NCBI GenBank assembly: GCA_944323925.1
Contig: CALUUI010000002.1
Coordinates: 1 to 64,000 of the forward strand
Source of the DNA: Candidatus Gastranaerophilales bacterium
GTDB taxonomy: Bacteria; Cyanobacteriota; Vampirovibrionia; Gastranaerophilales; Gastranaerophilaceae
Length of the DNA: 64,000 bases
Direction: 5' to 3'
Every line of letters begins with the position of its first letter. Within the stretch, counting starts at the first letter, position 1. Both the position numbers and the translations under genes were made by a program. Below the pieces are notes generated by a model. The model did not search any database. It saw nothing but the letters and a program-made list of their open reading frames with translations, and was not told where the DNA came from. Positions 34,583-43,291 of this stretch are shown here, one piece after another.

Positions 34583-36243
34583 GAGTTAACAGAATAGAAA
34601 ATCAAATAGCTTATAAGAGAAATCTTACAAACTCACCTAATCAGGATGAGAAGTTTCCTCGTGCTAAGAATTTTTTACAAAAACGGAAAACATACATAGA
34701 GGCGGGGCTAACATCATTAGTAATTGGTGGAATATATTGGGCATATAATTATAAAAAATGCCGTTCTATAAATGCCTTAAATAAAAGTAACAATTTAAAC
34801 AATCAAGTAATTACTTATATAAAAAATCTAATGAAACAATTTCCTAAAGACATTGACTACAGAAAAGATATTATAAAAGGGATAGAAGGTAATCCAGAAA
34901 ATTATTATCACCTAAGAAGCATAATGGGTCCTGAAGAATACAAAAAAATACTAATAGATTTCAGTGACTCACCAGAACATTACTCGCCTGGGGCAAGTTT
35001 AATAACCGAAATAAAAGACGGTTATGATATGTCAGGAAAAATTAGTAAGAAATACAGAGCCAGTCTTCATAATCACACAACTCATTCAGATGGTAGAATG
35101 AGCATCAAGGAAATACTTGACCAAGCAGCAGAATATGCAGATGATATAGTTCGAACAACAAGCAAAACTCCAGACTTAAAAGCACCTCATGCACCTTTTA
35201 CTATAGCAATAACCGATCATGATACATTAGAAGGTTGTAAAGAAGCAGTAAAAATCATTAATTCAGATCCGTTAAAATATAGAAATCTAAGGGTAGTATT
35301 GGGATGTGAACTAAGTGTAGAAAGCCAATTAATAGAAAGGGAATTAAAATCTCCCATTTCGATACACATGTTACTGCACGGTATTAACCCTTTTGATAAA
35401 AAACTCAATGAATTTCTTGATTCTAAAAAACAAGCAAGAATAGCTTTGATAAAAGATATTATCCAAAAATCAGCTAATGAACTTAAAACAAACTACCCTC
35501 AAAGTGCTCAGAAGCTAAGCTATGAAGATGCAGGCTTATTATGTGCCCCTTTAGAAAAGGGAATTTTACACGTAAATAATTTAACAAAAGATTATATTCA
35601 GTTTCGAACGATATTTTCGGAATTATTTGAACAAAACCAAGAAATTCAAAGACTTTTAAAAGAAAAAGGCATTGACCCTAAAACAATAAACTATATTCAA
35701 AACAAAGAAAAATATATGAATGGTTTTGAATTTTCACAACAACCACACTGGGAAATTTATTATGAAACACTGTGTAAATACATTTCAGAATTACTCGGAA
35801 TAAAAGAGGAAGAAGCTGTAGGCAAAATGCAAATGCCAACAGAACTAAAATCAGTTTTTGAAAAAATAAATACCATATCTAAGAATGAAAGCCCCAAATT
35901 AGAATTACAGCCTGCATACATAGATATGAAAGAAATTATACAAATAATGAAGGAGCAGCCTTATGGTTATATGGGAATAGCACACCCCGGACTGATAAAC
36001 TTGGGTAGAGCCCTTAAATATCCTGAAGAAAGCATACCATCACTAAACAATTTTTTCAAAAAATTTAAAGAAGAAGGTGGAGATAAAGCACTATTTGTAG
36101 AACTTTATTATCACTATTTTGGAGAAGTAGGCAAAAGTGAGTATTGGTTAAATAAAATAAATAATTATGCAAAACAGAACGGACTCCACCCAAGCGGAGG
36201 ACTTGATTCGCACGGTAAAAGTATTTTCTATAGCGATACATAA
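34579..36243 (+). CDS. Membrane-anchored PHP-domain phosphoesterase, 554 aa
   Basis: One hydrophobic segment (about 41-57, AGLTSLVIGGIYWAY) precedes a helical linker and then a PHP domain from about 160. Its metal motifs are HNHTTHSDG (164-172), ITDHDTLEG (211-219), GCELSVE (242-248), HMLLHG (263-268), GIAHPGLINLG and a final GGLDSHGK (540-547). Single PHP domains hydrolyse phosphoesters (histidinol phosphate, 3',5'-nucleotides, DNA ends). An insert of about 180 residues lies between HMLLHG and GIAHPG. The start overlaps the upstream stop as ATGA. A 17-bp hairpin ends the pair. Confidence 0.78.
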   Translation: MRVNRIENQIAYKRNLTNSPNQDEKFPRAKNFLQKRKTYIEAGLTSLVIGGIYWAYNYKKCRSINALNKSNNLNNQVITYIKNLMKQFPKDIDYRKDIIKGIEGNPENYYHLRSIMGPEEYKKILIDFSDSPEHYSPGASLITEIKDGYDMSGKISKKYRASLHNHTTHSDGRMSIKEILDQAAEYADDIVRTTSKTPDLKAPHAPFTIAITDHDTLEGCKEAVKIINSDPLKYRNLRVVLGCELSVESQLIERELKSPISIHMLLHGINPFDKKLNEFLDSKKQARIALIKDIIQKSANELKTNYPQSAQKLSYEDAGLLCAPLEKGILHVNNLTKDYIQFRTIFSELFEQNQEIQRLLKEKGIDPKTINYIQNKEKYMNGFEFSQQPHWEIYYETLCKYISELLGIKEEEAVGKMQMPTELKSVFEKINTISKNESPKLELQPAYIDMKEIIQIMKEQPYGYMGIAHPGLINLGRALKYPEESIPSLNNFFKKFKEEGGDKALFVELYYHYFGEVGKSEYWLNKINNYAKQNGLHPSGGLDSHGKSIFYSDT

Positions 36244-36247
36244 CTAA

Positions 36248-36285
36248 AAATGAGGGCTTAGATTAATAAATCTAAGCCCTCATTT
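36248..36285. terminator. Bidirectional terminator
   Basis: A perfect 17-bp stem (36248-36264 with 36269-36285) with a 4-base loop, A-rich before and T-rich after, lies between convergent genes. Confidence 0.88.
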
Positions 36286-36297
36286 AGTGTAAATTTA

Positions 36298-36798
36298 TTA
36301 TTCCTTTATTTCTAGAGGAACAGTAATTATATATTTATCTCCCTTACGTTCTTTGGTAACCTTATCTTTATTAATTTCAGCTCCTAATGCAAATGTCTGC
36401 GAAAATTCAACAATCATATCTTTATGTTTTTCGGACTTATCCATCACACCTTTGATATTCACCATATCATCGTTAATAGTTACATCAACATTTTTTTCAT
36501 TATTATTAAGCTGTTTTAAATCAATAATGAAAACATAGGCATTATCTTCTTTAACCATATTAATAATAGAGTGGTGAAGCGGAATTCTTGTAGGCATAAA
36601 CACATCATTATCAATTCTTTGCATTTCACGTGCCTGTTTTTTAAACATTTTTTCAGCTCTTTTCATGCCAGCCATCGGGTCAAACATTCTGGCTAAAGTA
36701 ATATCCATAACCACATAGAATGCTAAAAAGCCACCCAATAGTGCCGCGATAAAAGTAATTACCGCATGTTTAAAAGTATGTTGTTTTTCTTCTGTCAT
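36298..36798 (-). CDS. Membrane-anchored Hsp20/alpha-crystallin-like protein, 166 aa
   Basis: A single N-terminal membrane helix (about 13-31, ITFIAALLGGFLAFYVVM) is followed by a linker and a C-terminal small heat-shock domain. This holds strands NAYVFIIDLKQL, KNVDVTINDDMVNIKG and FSQTFALGAEINKDKVTKERKGDKYIITVPL; the last is the A-x-x-x-n-G-x-L-like end strand. Small heat-shock proteins hold unfolding substrates; a membrane anchor is unusual and would place the domain outside the cytoplasm or at the membrane. No chaperone gene is adjacent. GGAG precedes the ATG. Confidence 0.75.
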   Translation of the reverse strand: MTEEKQHTFKHAVITFIAALLGGFLAFYVVMDITLARMFDPMAGMKRAEKMFKKQAREMQRIDNDVFMPTRIPLHHSIINMVKEDNAYVFIIDLKQLNNNEKNVDVTINDDMVNIKGVMDKSEKHKDMIVEFSQTFALGAEINKDKVTKERKGDKYIITVPLEIKE

Positions 36799-36882
36799 AA
36801 AAGCTCCTTTCTTTTACGACTATTAAATATAATCATAAATCAAATTACAATAAACAATCAGGCAATACAGGTGGGTAATCTG

Positions 36883-37662
36883 TCATTTTAAATTTTTTCT
36901 TGCCAAACACAGTTGCTCAGACAAATTTTTTTCCAATATGCGGATTTTTGAAGAAAAGTTATACGCTTTTGCCGATAATAAATTATCATTTTGTAGTGAT
37001 AACATTTTATTCATGAGTGTTTGGAATCTATAACCATCACCAAAAGCATTTTGTTCAGTTTTAATTATGTACCTAAAAAATTGTAAAAAATCTATATTTT
37101 CACTATTGGAATATTTTCTCGAAAATTCTTGTAAAACCATGTTTAGATTATTCTTATCGAATTTCTGACTTGTATAAATATTTTTATAGAAGAAATCAAT
37201 CACATCAGGTAATTTTTTCATATACTTATTTTGGAGAGCTAACATTCTTTGAGTAATTTTGGGATTACAAATCTGGTCAAAAAAATGTCTGAATTCATGG
37301 AATGCAATATAAGTATCGGAACCATCCAGCATCTCTGAATAATCTTTTTTAGTAGGTAAAAAAACTCTAAATCCGGAACAAACTTTCCCGAATGAAGTTT
37401 CATCAATACAAATATTAGTTTTAGCAGGATTTTGGGCAGTAGCAAAGAAATTTTCAAAGATCTCTATATTAATTTCTTCAGGAAGAGATTTTTTAATATA
37501 CTCCTCTAATGTATAAAAACTAATTTCGCTGTTAGAAAACTTGTTTTTAATACTTTTAAATAACTGCATATTGAGATTTGCAGCCTGCTCAAATCTGTTT
37601 TTCTCACTTCCTTTAGCTAAATTATAAGGGAGCTTAACTGATTTTGATATCATTACAACCAT
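36883..37662 (-). CDS. Putative HExxH zinc metallopeptidase-like protein, 259 aa
   Basis: The only recognisable feature is HEFRH at 122-126 in YIAFHEFRHFFDQICNP, which matches the HExxH zinc motif. A third ligand cannot be assigned with confidence; E or D in the following helices (for example LQEFSRKYSNSE) is possible. No signal peptide is present. The start could also be the fourth codon (ATG 37653), and no ribosome site helps to choose. It is a lineage-specific-looking protein flanked by other unrecognised genes. An unrelated protein carrying HExxH by chance remains possible. Confidence 0.5.
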   Translation of the reverse strand: MVVMISKSVKLPYNLAKGSEKNRFEQAANLNMQLFKSIKNKFSNSEISFYTLEEYIKKSLPEEINIEIFENFFATAQNPAKTNICIDETSFGKVCSGFRVFLPTKKDYSEMLDGSDTYIAFHEFRHFFDQICNPKITQRMLALQNKYMKKLPDVIDFFYKNIYTSQKFDKNNLNMVLQEFSRKYSNSENIDFLQFFRYIIKTEQNAFGDGYRFQTLMNKMLSLQNDNLLSAKAYNFSSKIRILEKNLSEQLCLARKNLK

Positions 37663-37797
37663 ACCAAACTAAAACAAGGAAATAAAAAAAATTGATATAA
37701 ATTTTACGAAATGTAACAAAAATAGAAATACATGTTACAAAAATAAAAAAATAGCCCATATAATTAATATCCACAAAAACTATAAAGAGAGGTGAAA

Positions 37798-38829
37798 ATG
37801 AAACGACAGAATGGATTTACATTAGTAGAAATACTCATCTCATTAGCCCTAATAGGTGTATTAAGTGTAGTAGCAATTAATACACTTAGAACGAGAGATA
37901 TGAGCGAAGAATTCACAGCAAAACGCGACAAAGCAGTAATGAACATTGAAGGCGTAGTTCACGAAGCAATGCTTAATAATCATTTAGAGGAAATTATATC
38001 CCTAAATGACGTTAATACTGCTTTAACTAATAAGATATATGCAGGAACAGTAAATGGCGCATCAATAATGCGAGATGGAACAGCATATAGTTTAGTAGCA
38101 AGAGAAGGTGACGACAATTATGTAGCCGAATTATTGATTGATGTAAATGGTAATATTGCTCCAAACCTTGAAGGACAAGATATTTATAATTTTCTTTTAA
38201 ATAGAAAAGGTAATTTAATATTGGCATCCAATGCGGGAAATGGATCACCGGCGCCTAAAGAGGATGATATACCGACAATAGATAATCCAATTATTCCAAT
38301 GCCACCGAATCCGGTGCCCCCATCTCCGCCTAACCCATATCCGAAACCGGATTTACCTTGGATAGACCCAACTCCAGACAATCCTGACCCAGAACCGACT
38401 CCAGAGCCGACTCCAACACCAGAGCCGACTCCGACCCCAGAGCCAACTCCAACACCAGAGCCAACTCCAACACCAGAGCCAACTCCAACACCAGAGCCGA
38501 CTCCAACTCCAGAACCGGAACCGACCCCAGAGCCGACTCCAACACCTGATCCTGAACCAACACCAGAGCCGACTCCGACACCAGAGCCGGAACCAACTCC
38601 AGATCCTGAACCAACACCAGAACCGGAACCGACCCCAGAGCCGACTCCAACTCCAGAACCGGAACCGACCCCAGAGCCGGATCCAAATCCTTATCCTGGT
38701 GGAGAAGGTGGATATGACAACCAATACGATGATAACGATCCTGATGCTCCAAATGACCCTAACCACGGAGCAGATCGTGAAGACGATGAAAGTCCCGACG
38801 ATCTTGATCACGAACAAGTATACGAATAA
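37798..38829 (+). CDS. Prepilin-like protein with long PTPEP tail, 343 aa
   Basis: The N-terminus MKRQNGFTLVEILISLALIGVLSVVAI is a type IV prepilin signal: cleavage after G6, N-methylated Phe, and Glu at +5. A globular pseudopilin domain (about 40-150) is followed by a Pro-rich linker. About 100 residues of PTPEP/PTPDPEP repeats and an acidic Asp/Asn-rich end come next. The tail would project from the cell surface. ATG 37798 is used because GAGG lies 6-8 bp upstream; GTG 37792 is in frame but inside the site. No pilus assembly genes are in the window. Confidence 0.82.
   Translation: MKRQNGFTLVEILISLALIGVLSVVAINTLRTRDMSEEFTAKRDKAVMNIEGVVHEAMLNNHLEEIISLNDVNTALTNKIYAGTVNGASIMRDGTAYSLVAREGDDNYVAELLIDVNGNIAPNLEGQDIYNFLLNRKGNLILASNAGNGSPAPKEDDIPTIDNPIIPMPPNPVPPSPPNPYPKPDLPWIDPTPDNPDPEPTPEPTPTPEPTPTPEPTPTPEPTPTPEPTPTPEPTPTPEPEPTPEPTPTPDPEPTPEPTPTPEPEPTPDPEPTPEPEPTPEPTPTPEPEPTPEPDPNPYPGGEGGYDNQYDDNDPDAPNDPNHGADREDDESPDDLDHEQVYE
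38395..38690 (+). repeat. Hexapeptide-coding minisatellite in the prepilin gene
   Basis: Units of 18 bp encoding Pro-Thr-Pro-Glu-Pro-Thr and the variant Pro-Glu-Pro-Thr-Pro-Asp repeat imperfectly across about 300 bp. The codons are near identical (CCGACTCCAACACCAGAG type), so length changes by recombination would keep the frame. Confidence 0.85.
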
Positions 38830-38850
38830 GAAATAACAGTAAGTGAAATT

Positions 38851-38903
38851 AACTAAAACCCTAAAATTGACTTTTTATTCTGTCAGATTTTAGGGTTTTA
38901 GTT
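38851..38903 (+). terminator. Terminator of the prepilin gene
   Basis: A 17-bp stem (38851-38867 with 38887-38903), extended inward by TGAC/GTCA, lies 22 bp after the stop codon. The poly-T after it is weak, but the stem is very stable. Confidence 0.75.
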
Positions 38904-38984
38904 AGTAAAAAAACTTTTTATCATACGATTACCTGTACATTTCATAGAAATAAGATATAATAAGAAAAAGGCAGGAGAAAACAG

Positions 38985-40892
38985 ATGGAACTCGACCCTA
39001 TAAAAAAAACAAATCCCAATTTAATACCGGAATTTAACAGAAATAAAACATATTCAGAAAAACAAGAGAATTCAAATATAAATAACAATTATGAACATCT
39101 AACAGAGGAGCTTAATAAAATGAGTGAGTTAAATAAAACAATGGTTAATTATCAAAAAGATTACGAATTAAATTTAAGTCATGATGAGTTATCAAAACGT
39201 GTAAATAAGGAATACATGACAACAAAAAAAATGCTTTCATCAGACTCAGAAGAGTATAAATCACTTGATGAAAGAGATAAAAAAGCATTAAAACATCTTG
39301 TTAAGGCAGCATATATTTTAGAAGAAATAAATTTAAAACTGGACAATCATCATAACTTAGCCTTTAGAGAATATTTAAACAGAGAAATAGCAAAAGATAA
39401 TGAAGAAGCAAAGCTAACAAGGATTTTATTTGAGGCGCAAAAGGGAGTCTGTGCAATAGACTGCGAGTCAAACAAAATTAGTCTTGCAAAAGGTGTAGAA
39501 GAAAAACTGGGCAAAGGATTATATCCAGAAGACTTAAGCGTAGAAGAATTCCATTCAATAATAAAGAAAATGATTGAAGCAGGAAAGATAGACGAAGTTC
39601 GTAAAATCTTGAACCAACGCAGTGTTGTAGAGCGTGACGGAGATATTTTAAAAGCAACGGATTATATAGATAAATACAAAGATGAATTTGAATTAATGGC
39701 AGCAGAGTTAGACCGAGCAGCAAAATTATCAACGAATAAGGACTTTAACGAATACTTAACTCTGCAAAGTGCGGCGCTAAGAACAGCAGATCCAATGTTG
39801 GATGCCCAAGCCGACAAAAAATGGGCGACACTTCAAGATACACCATTAGAATTTACAATAACAAGAGAAAATTATTCAGATGAAATGACTCAAACAGTTA
39901 TAGAAAATAAAGAGTTAATGGAACTGTTATCAAAATATGATATCAAGCCGGTATCAAAAGATATGCTGGGCGGCAGAGTCGGTATAGTGAATAAAAAAGG
40001 AACAGATGCGATATTAAAAGTAAAAGAATACTTACCAATAATGGCACAAAATATGCCTTTTAATAATGAATATGAACAAAATATTTCACCTGATAAGGAT
40101 TCTAAACAAACGATGGTAGACGTAGACCTAGTAGCGGTAACCGGCGATGTAGGAGAATTTAGAGGCGGAATAACCTTAGCCGAAAACCTACCAAATGATG
40201 ATAAACTGTCATTAACAATAGGCGGTGGCAGAAGAAACGTTTACCATAGACAAATAAGAATGATAACAAGCGAAGATGCAAAACAAAAACTTCAAAAACG
40301 ACTTGACGCAGTGCTAAATAAAGAACAGCACAAATATTATAACGACGAAGCAGACCATTGGTTTACAGTCGGTCACGAAAACGGGCATTCACTCGGACCA
40401 AACAAAAACAGAGAAGCACTTGGGAAATACCAATCAATAATTGAAGAAAATAAAGCTGATATGGTATCACTTGCAATGCTTGATATCTTAACAGAAAAGG
40501 GTTTATATACTCCGGAGCAAAGAGAACAGATTATAGTAACCTTTGCAGCAGATAACCTTTTAAAATCAAAGCCTGTACTCAGCCAAGCTCATAGAGTAAG
40601 AACAGTAATGCAAAATTATTATTTTCTAAAGAATGGAGCAATTGAAATTTCAAAAGACGGAATTTTGACTGTTAACATTGATAAAATGGTGCCAACAGCA
40701 CAAAAAATGCTTGAAGAAATAGTAAGAATACAAATTGATGCGGATTTCAATAAAGGCGAAAAATATGTATTAGATAATTTTGTATGGACAGATGAGATGG
40801 AAACAGTTGCAACAAAATTAAGAGAAGTATCTAAAACACTAAACGGTAAAGTGGAATCACCTCTTGCAAACGAACTTCTTGAAAAGGAATAA
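38985..40892 (+). CDS. Gluzincin-type metallopeptidase-like protein (M49-like), 635 aa
   Basis: A helical N-terminal half (1-260) precedes a catalytic region. HENGH at 464-468 in DHWFTVGHENGHSLGP is the zinc motif, and EENKADMVSLAMLD (487-500) supplies the third Glu ligand, the arrangement of the M49/dipeptidyl-peptidase III-like group (EEcxAD). There is no signal peptide, so it probably acts in the cytoplasm on peptides. True M49 enzymes have HELLGH, so it is a relative, not a strict member. AGGAG lies before the ATG, and its own terminator follows. It is monocistronic. Confidence 0.75.
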   Translation: MELDPIKKTNPNLIPEFNRNKTYSEKQENSNINNNYEHLTEELNKMSELNKTMVNYQKDYELNLSHDELSKRVNKEYMTTKKMLSSDSEEYKSLDERDKKALKHLVKAAYILEEINLKLDNHHNLAFREYLNREIAKDNEEAKLTRILFEAQKGVCAIDCESNKISLAKGVEEKLGKGLYPEDLSVEEFHSIIKKMIEAGKIDEVRKILNQRSVVERDGDILKATDYIDKYKDEFELMAAELDRAAKLSTNKDFNEYLTLQSAALRTADPMLDAQADKKWATLQDTPLEFTITRENYSDEMTQTVIENKELMELLSKYDIKPVSKDMLGGRVGIVNKKGTDAILKVKEYLPIMAQNMPFNNEYEQNISPDKDSKQTMVDVDLVAVTGDVGEFRGGITLAENLPNDDKLSLTIGGGRRNVYHRQIRMITSEDAKQKLQKRLDAVLNKEQHKYYNDEADHWFTVGHENGHSLGPNKNREALGKYQSIIEENKADMVSLAMLDILTEKGLYTPEQREQIIVTFAADNLLKSKPVLSQAHRVRTVMQNYYFLKNGAIEISKDGILTVNIDKMVPTAQKMLEEIVRIQIDADFNKGEKYVLDNFVWTDEMETVATKLREVSKTLNGKVESPLANELLEKE

Positions 40893-40908
40893 AAAAAGTA
40901 AGTAATAA

Positions 40909-40944
40909 AAAAACAGGGATTAATTTTCATTAATCCCTGTTTTT
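40909..40944. terminator. Bidirectional terminator
   Basis: A 16-bp perfect stem (40909-40924 with 40929-40944), A-rich on one side and T-rich on the other, separates convergent genes. Confidence 0.88.
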
Positions 40945-40949
40945 AATAT

Positions 40950-41480
40950 TTATTTTCCAAATTTTTGAGCAAGTTCTTTAAGATACTCATCCAGTGAAAC
41001 TTCTTGAGCGTTGTTTTTAGTAATAAACTTCAAAAATCTTTGATAGTTATAGTTTGCAAAATCATTAAGAGCTTTTATAGATTTTAAATGTTCAGGAGTT
41101 TCTTGAAAATTTTCAGATTTTTTAACTCCAAATAAAATTCCCCTAAAAATACTTTTTACCTGAAATAAAGCTAACTTAATAATATCAGTATCCGAGAACT
41201 CAAACAAAGGCTGCACATCAACATTAGGAAGTTCAATTCCATTATAGTTGCAATTATGAGCTAACCAATCAGGAGAATAGCCTTTCTTTTTAATTAATTC
41301 TTTAATATGAGAAAAAGTATTACAATCATTAATTGACCGATTTTTAAACAGGATATACGAATTTTTTGCTAAATTTTCACCGTATTTTTCCATAATTTTA
41401 AAATACTCTTGATCAGAGCATTTAATTATTTTAATAGCCCCAAAATTTGGCTGATTATAATTATTAAAATTGTAATTCAT
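40950..41480 (-). CDS. Hypothetical protein, 176 aa
   Basis: No family recognised. It starts MNYNFNNYNQPNFGAIKIIK, an Asn/Tyr-rich stretch leading to an N-F-G-A motif shared in style with other small proteins in this window. The rest is alpha-helical with a few Cys. A GGAGG ribosome site precedes the ATG. No signal peptide or membrane helix is evident. Confidence 0.6.
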   Translation of the reverse strand: MNYNFNNYNQPNFGAIKIIKCSDQEYFKIMEKYGENLAKNSYILFKNRSINDCNTFSHIKELIKKKGYSPDWLAHNCNYNGIELPNVDVQPLFEFSDTDIIKLALFQVKSIFRGILFGVKKSENFQETPEHLKSIKALNDFANYNYQRFLKFITKNNAQEVSLDEYLKELAQKFGK

Positions 41481-41694
41481 AGAGCCTCCACGACAAAAAC
41501 ATGAACAATGCTCAAGAAAAAAAATTGATAAAGATAGAATTCACTTAATAAAAATTTACAAAGGATATAAAAAAAATATAGAATTATAATTGGCGGAAAT
41601 AATTATTTGCACTAAGATAGGCGCCTACTTGATTGTGTATTTTTTTTGATTTAAAATCAAGCGGTAAAGCAAAAAAATAAAAGGAGAAAATATC

Positions 41695-42489
41695 ATGTCA
41701 AGAAAACCGATTATAGCAGGTAACTGGAAAATGAACTTATTACAAGAAGAAGGCAAGGAATTATTCAACGGAATAAAGACCTTTGCGAAGAATTTTTCAG
41801 AATCACAATTACCAACAATAGTAGTAGCTCCAACATTTTTATCAATACCAGCGGTTGCAAGCTGCAAACACAATTGCGGTTGCGGATGTGAAAAAGTAGC
41901 AATAGCAGCACAAAACTGCCATTGGAAATCATCCGGCGCATACACAGGTGAAGTATCAGTAGAAATGGTAAAAGATGCGGGCTGTGAATATGTAATAATC
42001 GGTCACTCAGAAAGAAGACAATATTTTTCAGAAACAGATGAAATGATTAACTTAAAAGCAAAAGCAATTTTAGCAGGTGGCTTAATCCCAATCATCTGCT
42101 GTGGTGAAACATTAGAACAAAGAGAAGCAGGTATAACGGATGAACACATTTCATCACAAATCAAAGCTGCATTAGACGGAATTTCATCAGAAGATGTAGC
42201 AAAATCAGTAATCGCATACGAACCAATCTGGGCAATCGGAACAGGTAAAACTTGTGATGCAGATGAAGCAAACAGAGTAATCGGAATGATAAGAAACGTA
42301 GTAAAAGAAGTATCAGGTTCAGAAGCAGCAGCTTCAATCAGAATCTTATACGGCGGCTCTGTAAAACCATCAACAATCGAAGAACAAATGTCAAAATCAG
42401 ATATAGACGGAGCATTAGTTGGTGGCGCAAGTTTAGCAGCCGAAAGTTTCAATGAAATCATATCAAATACAATGAAAGTAAGCGTATAA
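41695..42489 (+). CDS. tpiA: Triosephosphate isomerase
   Basis: TpiA interconverts dihydroxyacetone phosphate and glyceraldehyde 3-phosphate. Motifs: AGNWKMN (Asn, Lys), VIIGHSERRQYF (catalytic His), AYEPIWAIGTGK (catalytic Glu and loop 6), and YGGSVKPS and GALVGGASL (phosphate binding). Length is 264, slightly over the usual 250. The excess is in CKHNCGCGC at 57-65, a cysteine-rich insertion after strand 2 that is not part of standard TpiA. AAGGAG precedes the ATG. It is followed closely by the lipid-synthesis cluster. Confidence 0.96.
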   Translation: MSRKPIIAGNWKMNLLQEEGKELFNGIKTFAKNFSESQLPTIVVAPTFLSIPAVASCKHNCGCGCEKVAIAAQNCHWKSSGAYTGEVSVEMVKDAGCEYVIIGHSERRQYFSETDEMINLKAKAILAGGLIPIICCGETLEQREAGITDEHISSQIKAALDGISSEDVAKSVIAYEPIWAIGTGKTCDADEANRVIGMIRNVVKEVSGSEAAASIRILYGGSVKPSTIEEQMSKSDIDGALVGGASLAAESFNEIISNTMKVSV

Positions 42490-42504
42490 AAAAAGGAGTA
42501 TCAG

Positions 42505-42774
42505 ATGGCACAACAATTTCCGCCACCACAACAACCGCAACAAGGTCAACCGGTACAAACCAGAACAGCATTGGTATTGTTTTTGAAAGGATCAGCAACG
42601 CCTATAGTGTTGTATTTTGAAAATCCTCAAGCAGTATATGCAGAATTAAAGCAACTAATGAAATCACCAAATCCTGTTTTGGTAGAAAAAGAGCCTATAG
42701 GCCCTGTTAAAAAACTATGTTTTGTATCAACACAAATATCCGGCTTGATACTTCAAGAGGAACCATATGTATAG
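42505..42774 (+). CDS. Small conserved-looking hypothetical protein, 89 aa
   Basis: I do not recognise this family. A Gln/Pro-rich start (MAQQFPPPQQPQQGQ) leads to a small alpha/beta domain, TRTALVLFLKGSATPIVLYFENPQAVYAELKQLM, that looks like a two-strand/one-helix module such as those that line up with ribosome-associated or membrane-sensor proteins. It is preceded by a GGAG site, lies 15 bp after tpiA and overlaps yceD by 8 bp, so it is co-translated with both. Confidence 0.65.
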   Translation: MAQQFPPPQQPQQGQPVQTRTALVLFLKGSATPIVLYFENPQAVYAELKQLMKSPNPVLVEKEPIGPVKKLCFVSTQISGLILQEEPYV

Positions 42775-43261
42775 TGTAAAAATTAAAGACATAGAAAAAG
42801 AAGAAGGAAAAATTCTCAAACAACATTTTGCATTTGAGATTAAGGAATTATCTGCGAAGGTAGATAGTTCCTTAACCTTCAAGTCTTTGGGAGACTTTAT
42901 CGAAGTAAGCGGTCATGTAAATGGGGAAATAGATGTTGAATGTGATGTATGTTTAACTCCATACAAGGAAAAACTTGATTTTGATATAGACGAAACATAT
43001 GCCAAAACGACATTATTTGGCGAATACGGAAACGAAGTAGAGTTAAGGAACGGCGAATTTGTAACGGATTTAAACGGAGCAGATGAGATAGATGTTTATG
43101 ACTTATTGTATCAATCTGTAATATTATCTTTACCAAATAAAAAAGTTTGTGGTATAAATTGTAATGAAGGTCTTTTTGTAACGGATGAGGAATATCAGCC
43201 GGAGGATGAAAGACTAGAAATATTTAAGAATATAGAAATAAAAGACAAGCAGTCGAAGTAG
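42767..43261 (+). CDS. yceD: YceD/DUF177 family protein (23S rRNA accumulation)
   Basis: YceD is almost always found just before rpmF, as here. The protein has the DUF177 marks: VNGEIDVECDVCLTPYKEKLDFDIDETYA, with a C-x2-C pair, then DEIDVYDLLYQSVILSLPNKKVC and a second Cys pair. It has been linked to 23S rRNA accumulation in bacteria. It starts at ATG 42767, inside the end of the previous gene, after GAGGA. Confidence 0.85.
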   Translation: MYSVKIKDIEKEEGKILKQHFAFEIKELSAKVDSSLTFKSLGDFIEVSGHVNGEIDVECDVCLTPYKEKLDFDIDETYAKTTLFGEYGNEVELRNGEFVTDLNGADEIDVYDLLYQSVILSLPNKKVCGINCNEGLFVTDEEYQPEDERLEIFKNIEIKDKQSK

Positions 43262-43291
43262 AAACAGCAAAAGAAAGAAAGGTATAGAAAA

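Noticed and set aside
37741-38240. CRISPR or other array-like repeats
   Set aside because: No regularly spaced identical repeats with unique spacers were found here or elsewhere in the window; the repeats present are protein-coding or simple tracts.
38330-38817. Long minus-strand frames over the PTPEP repeat
   Set aside because: They are low-complexity mirrors of the repeat codons with no ribosome site; the plus-strand prepilin explains the region.
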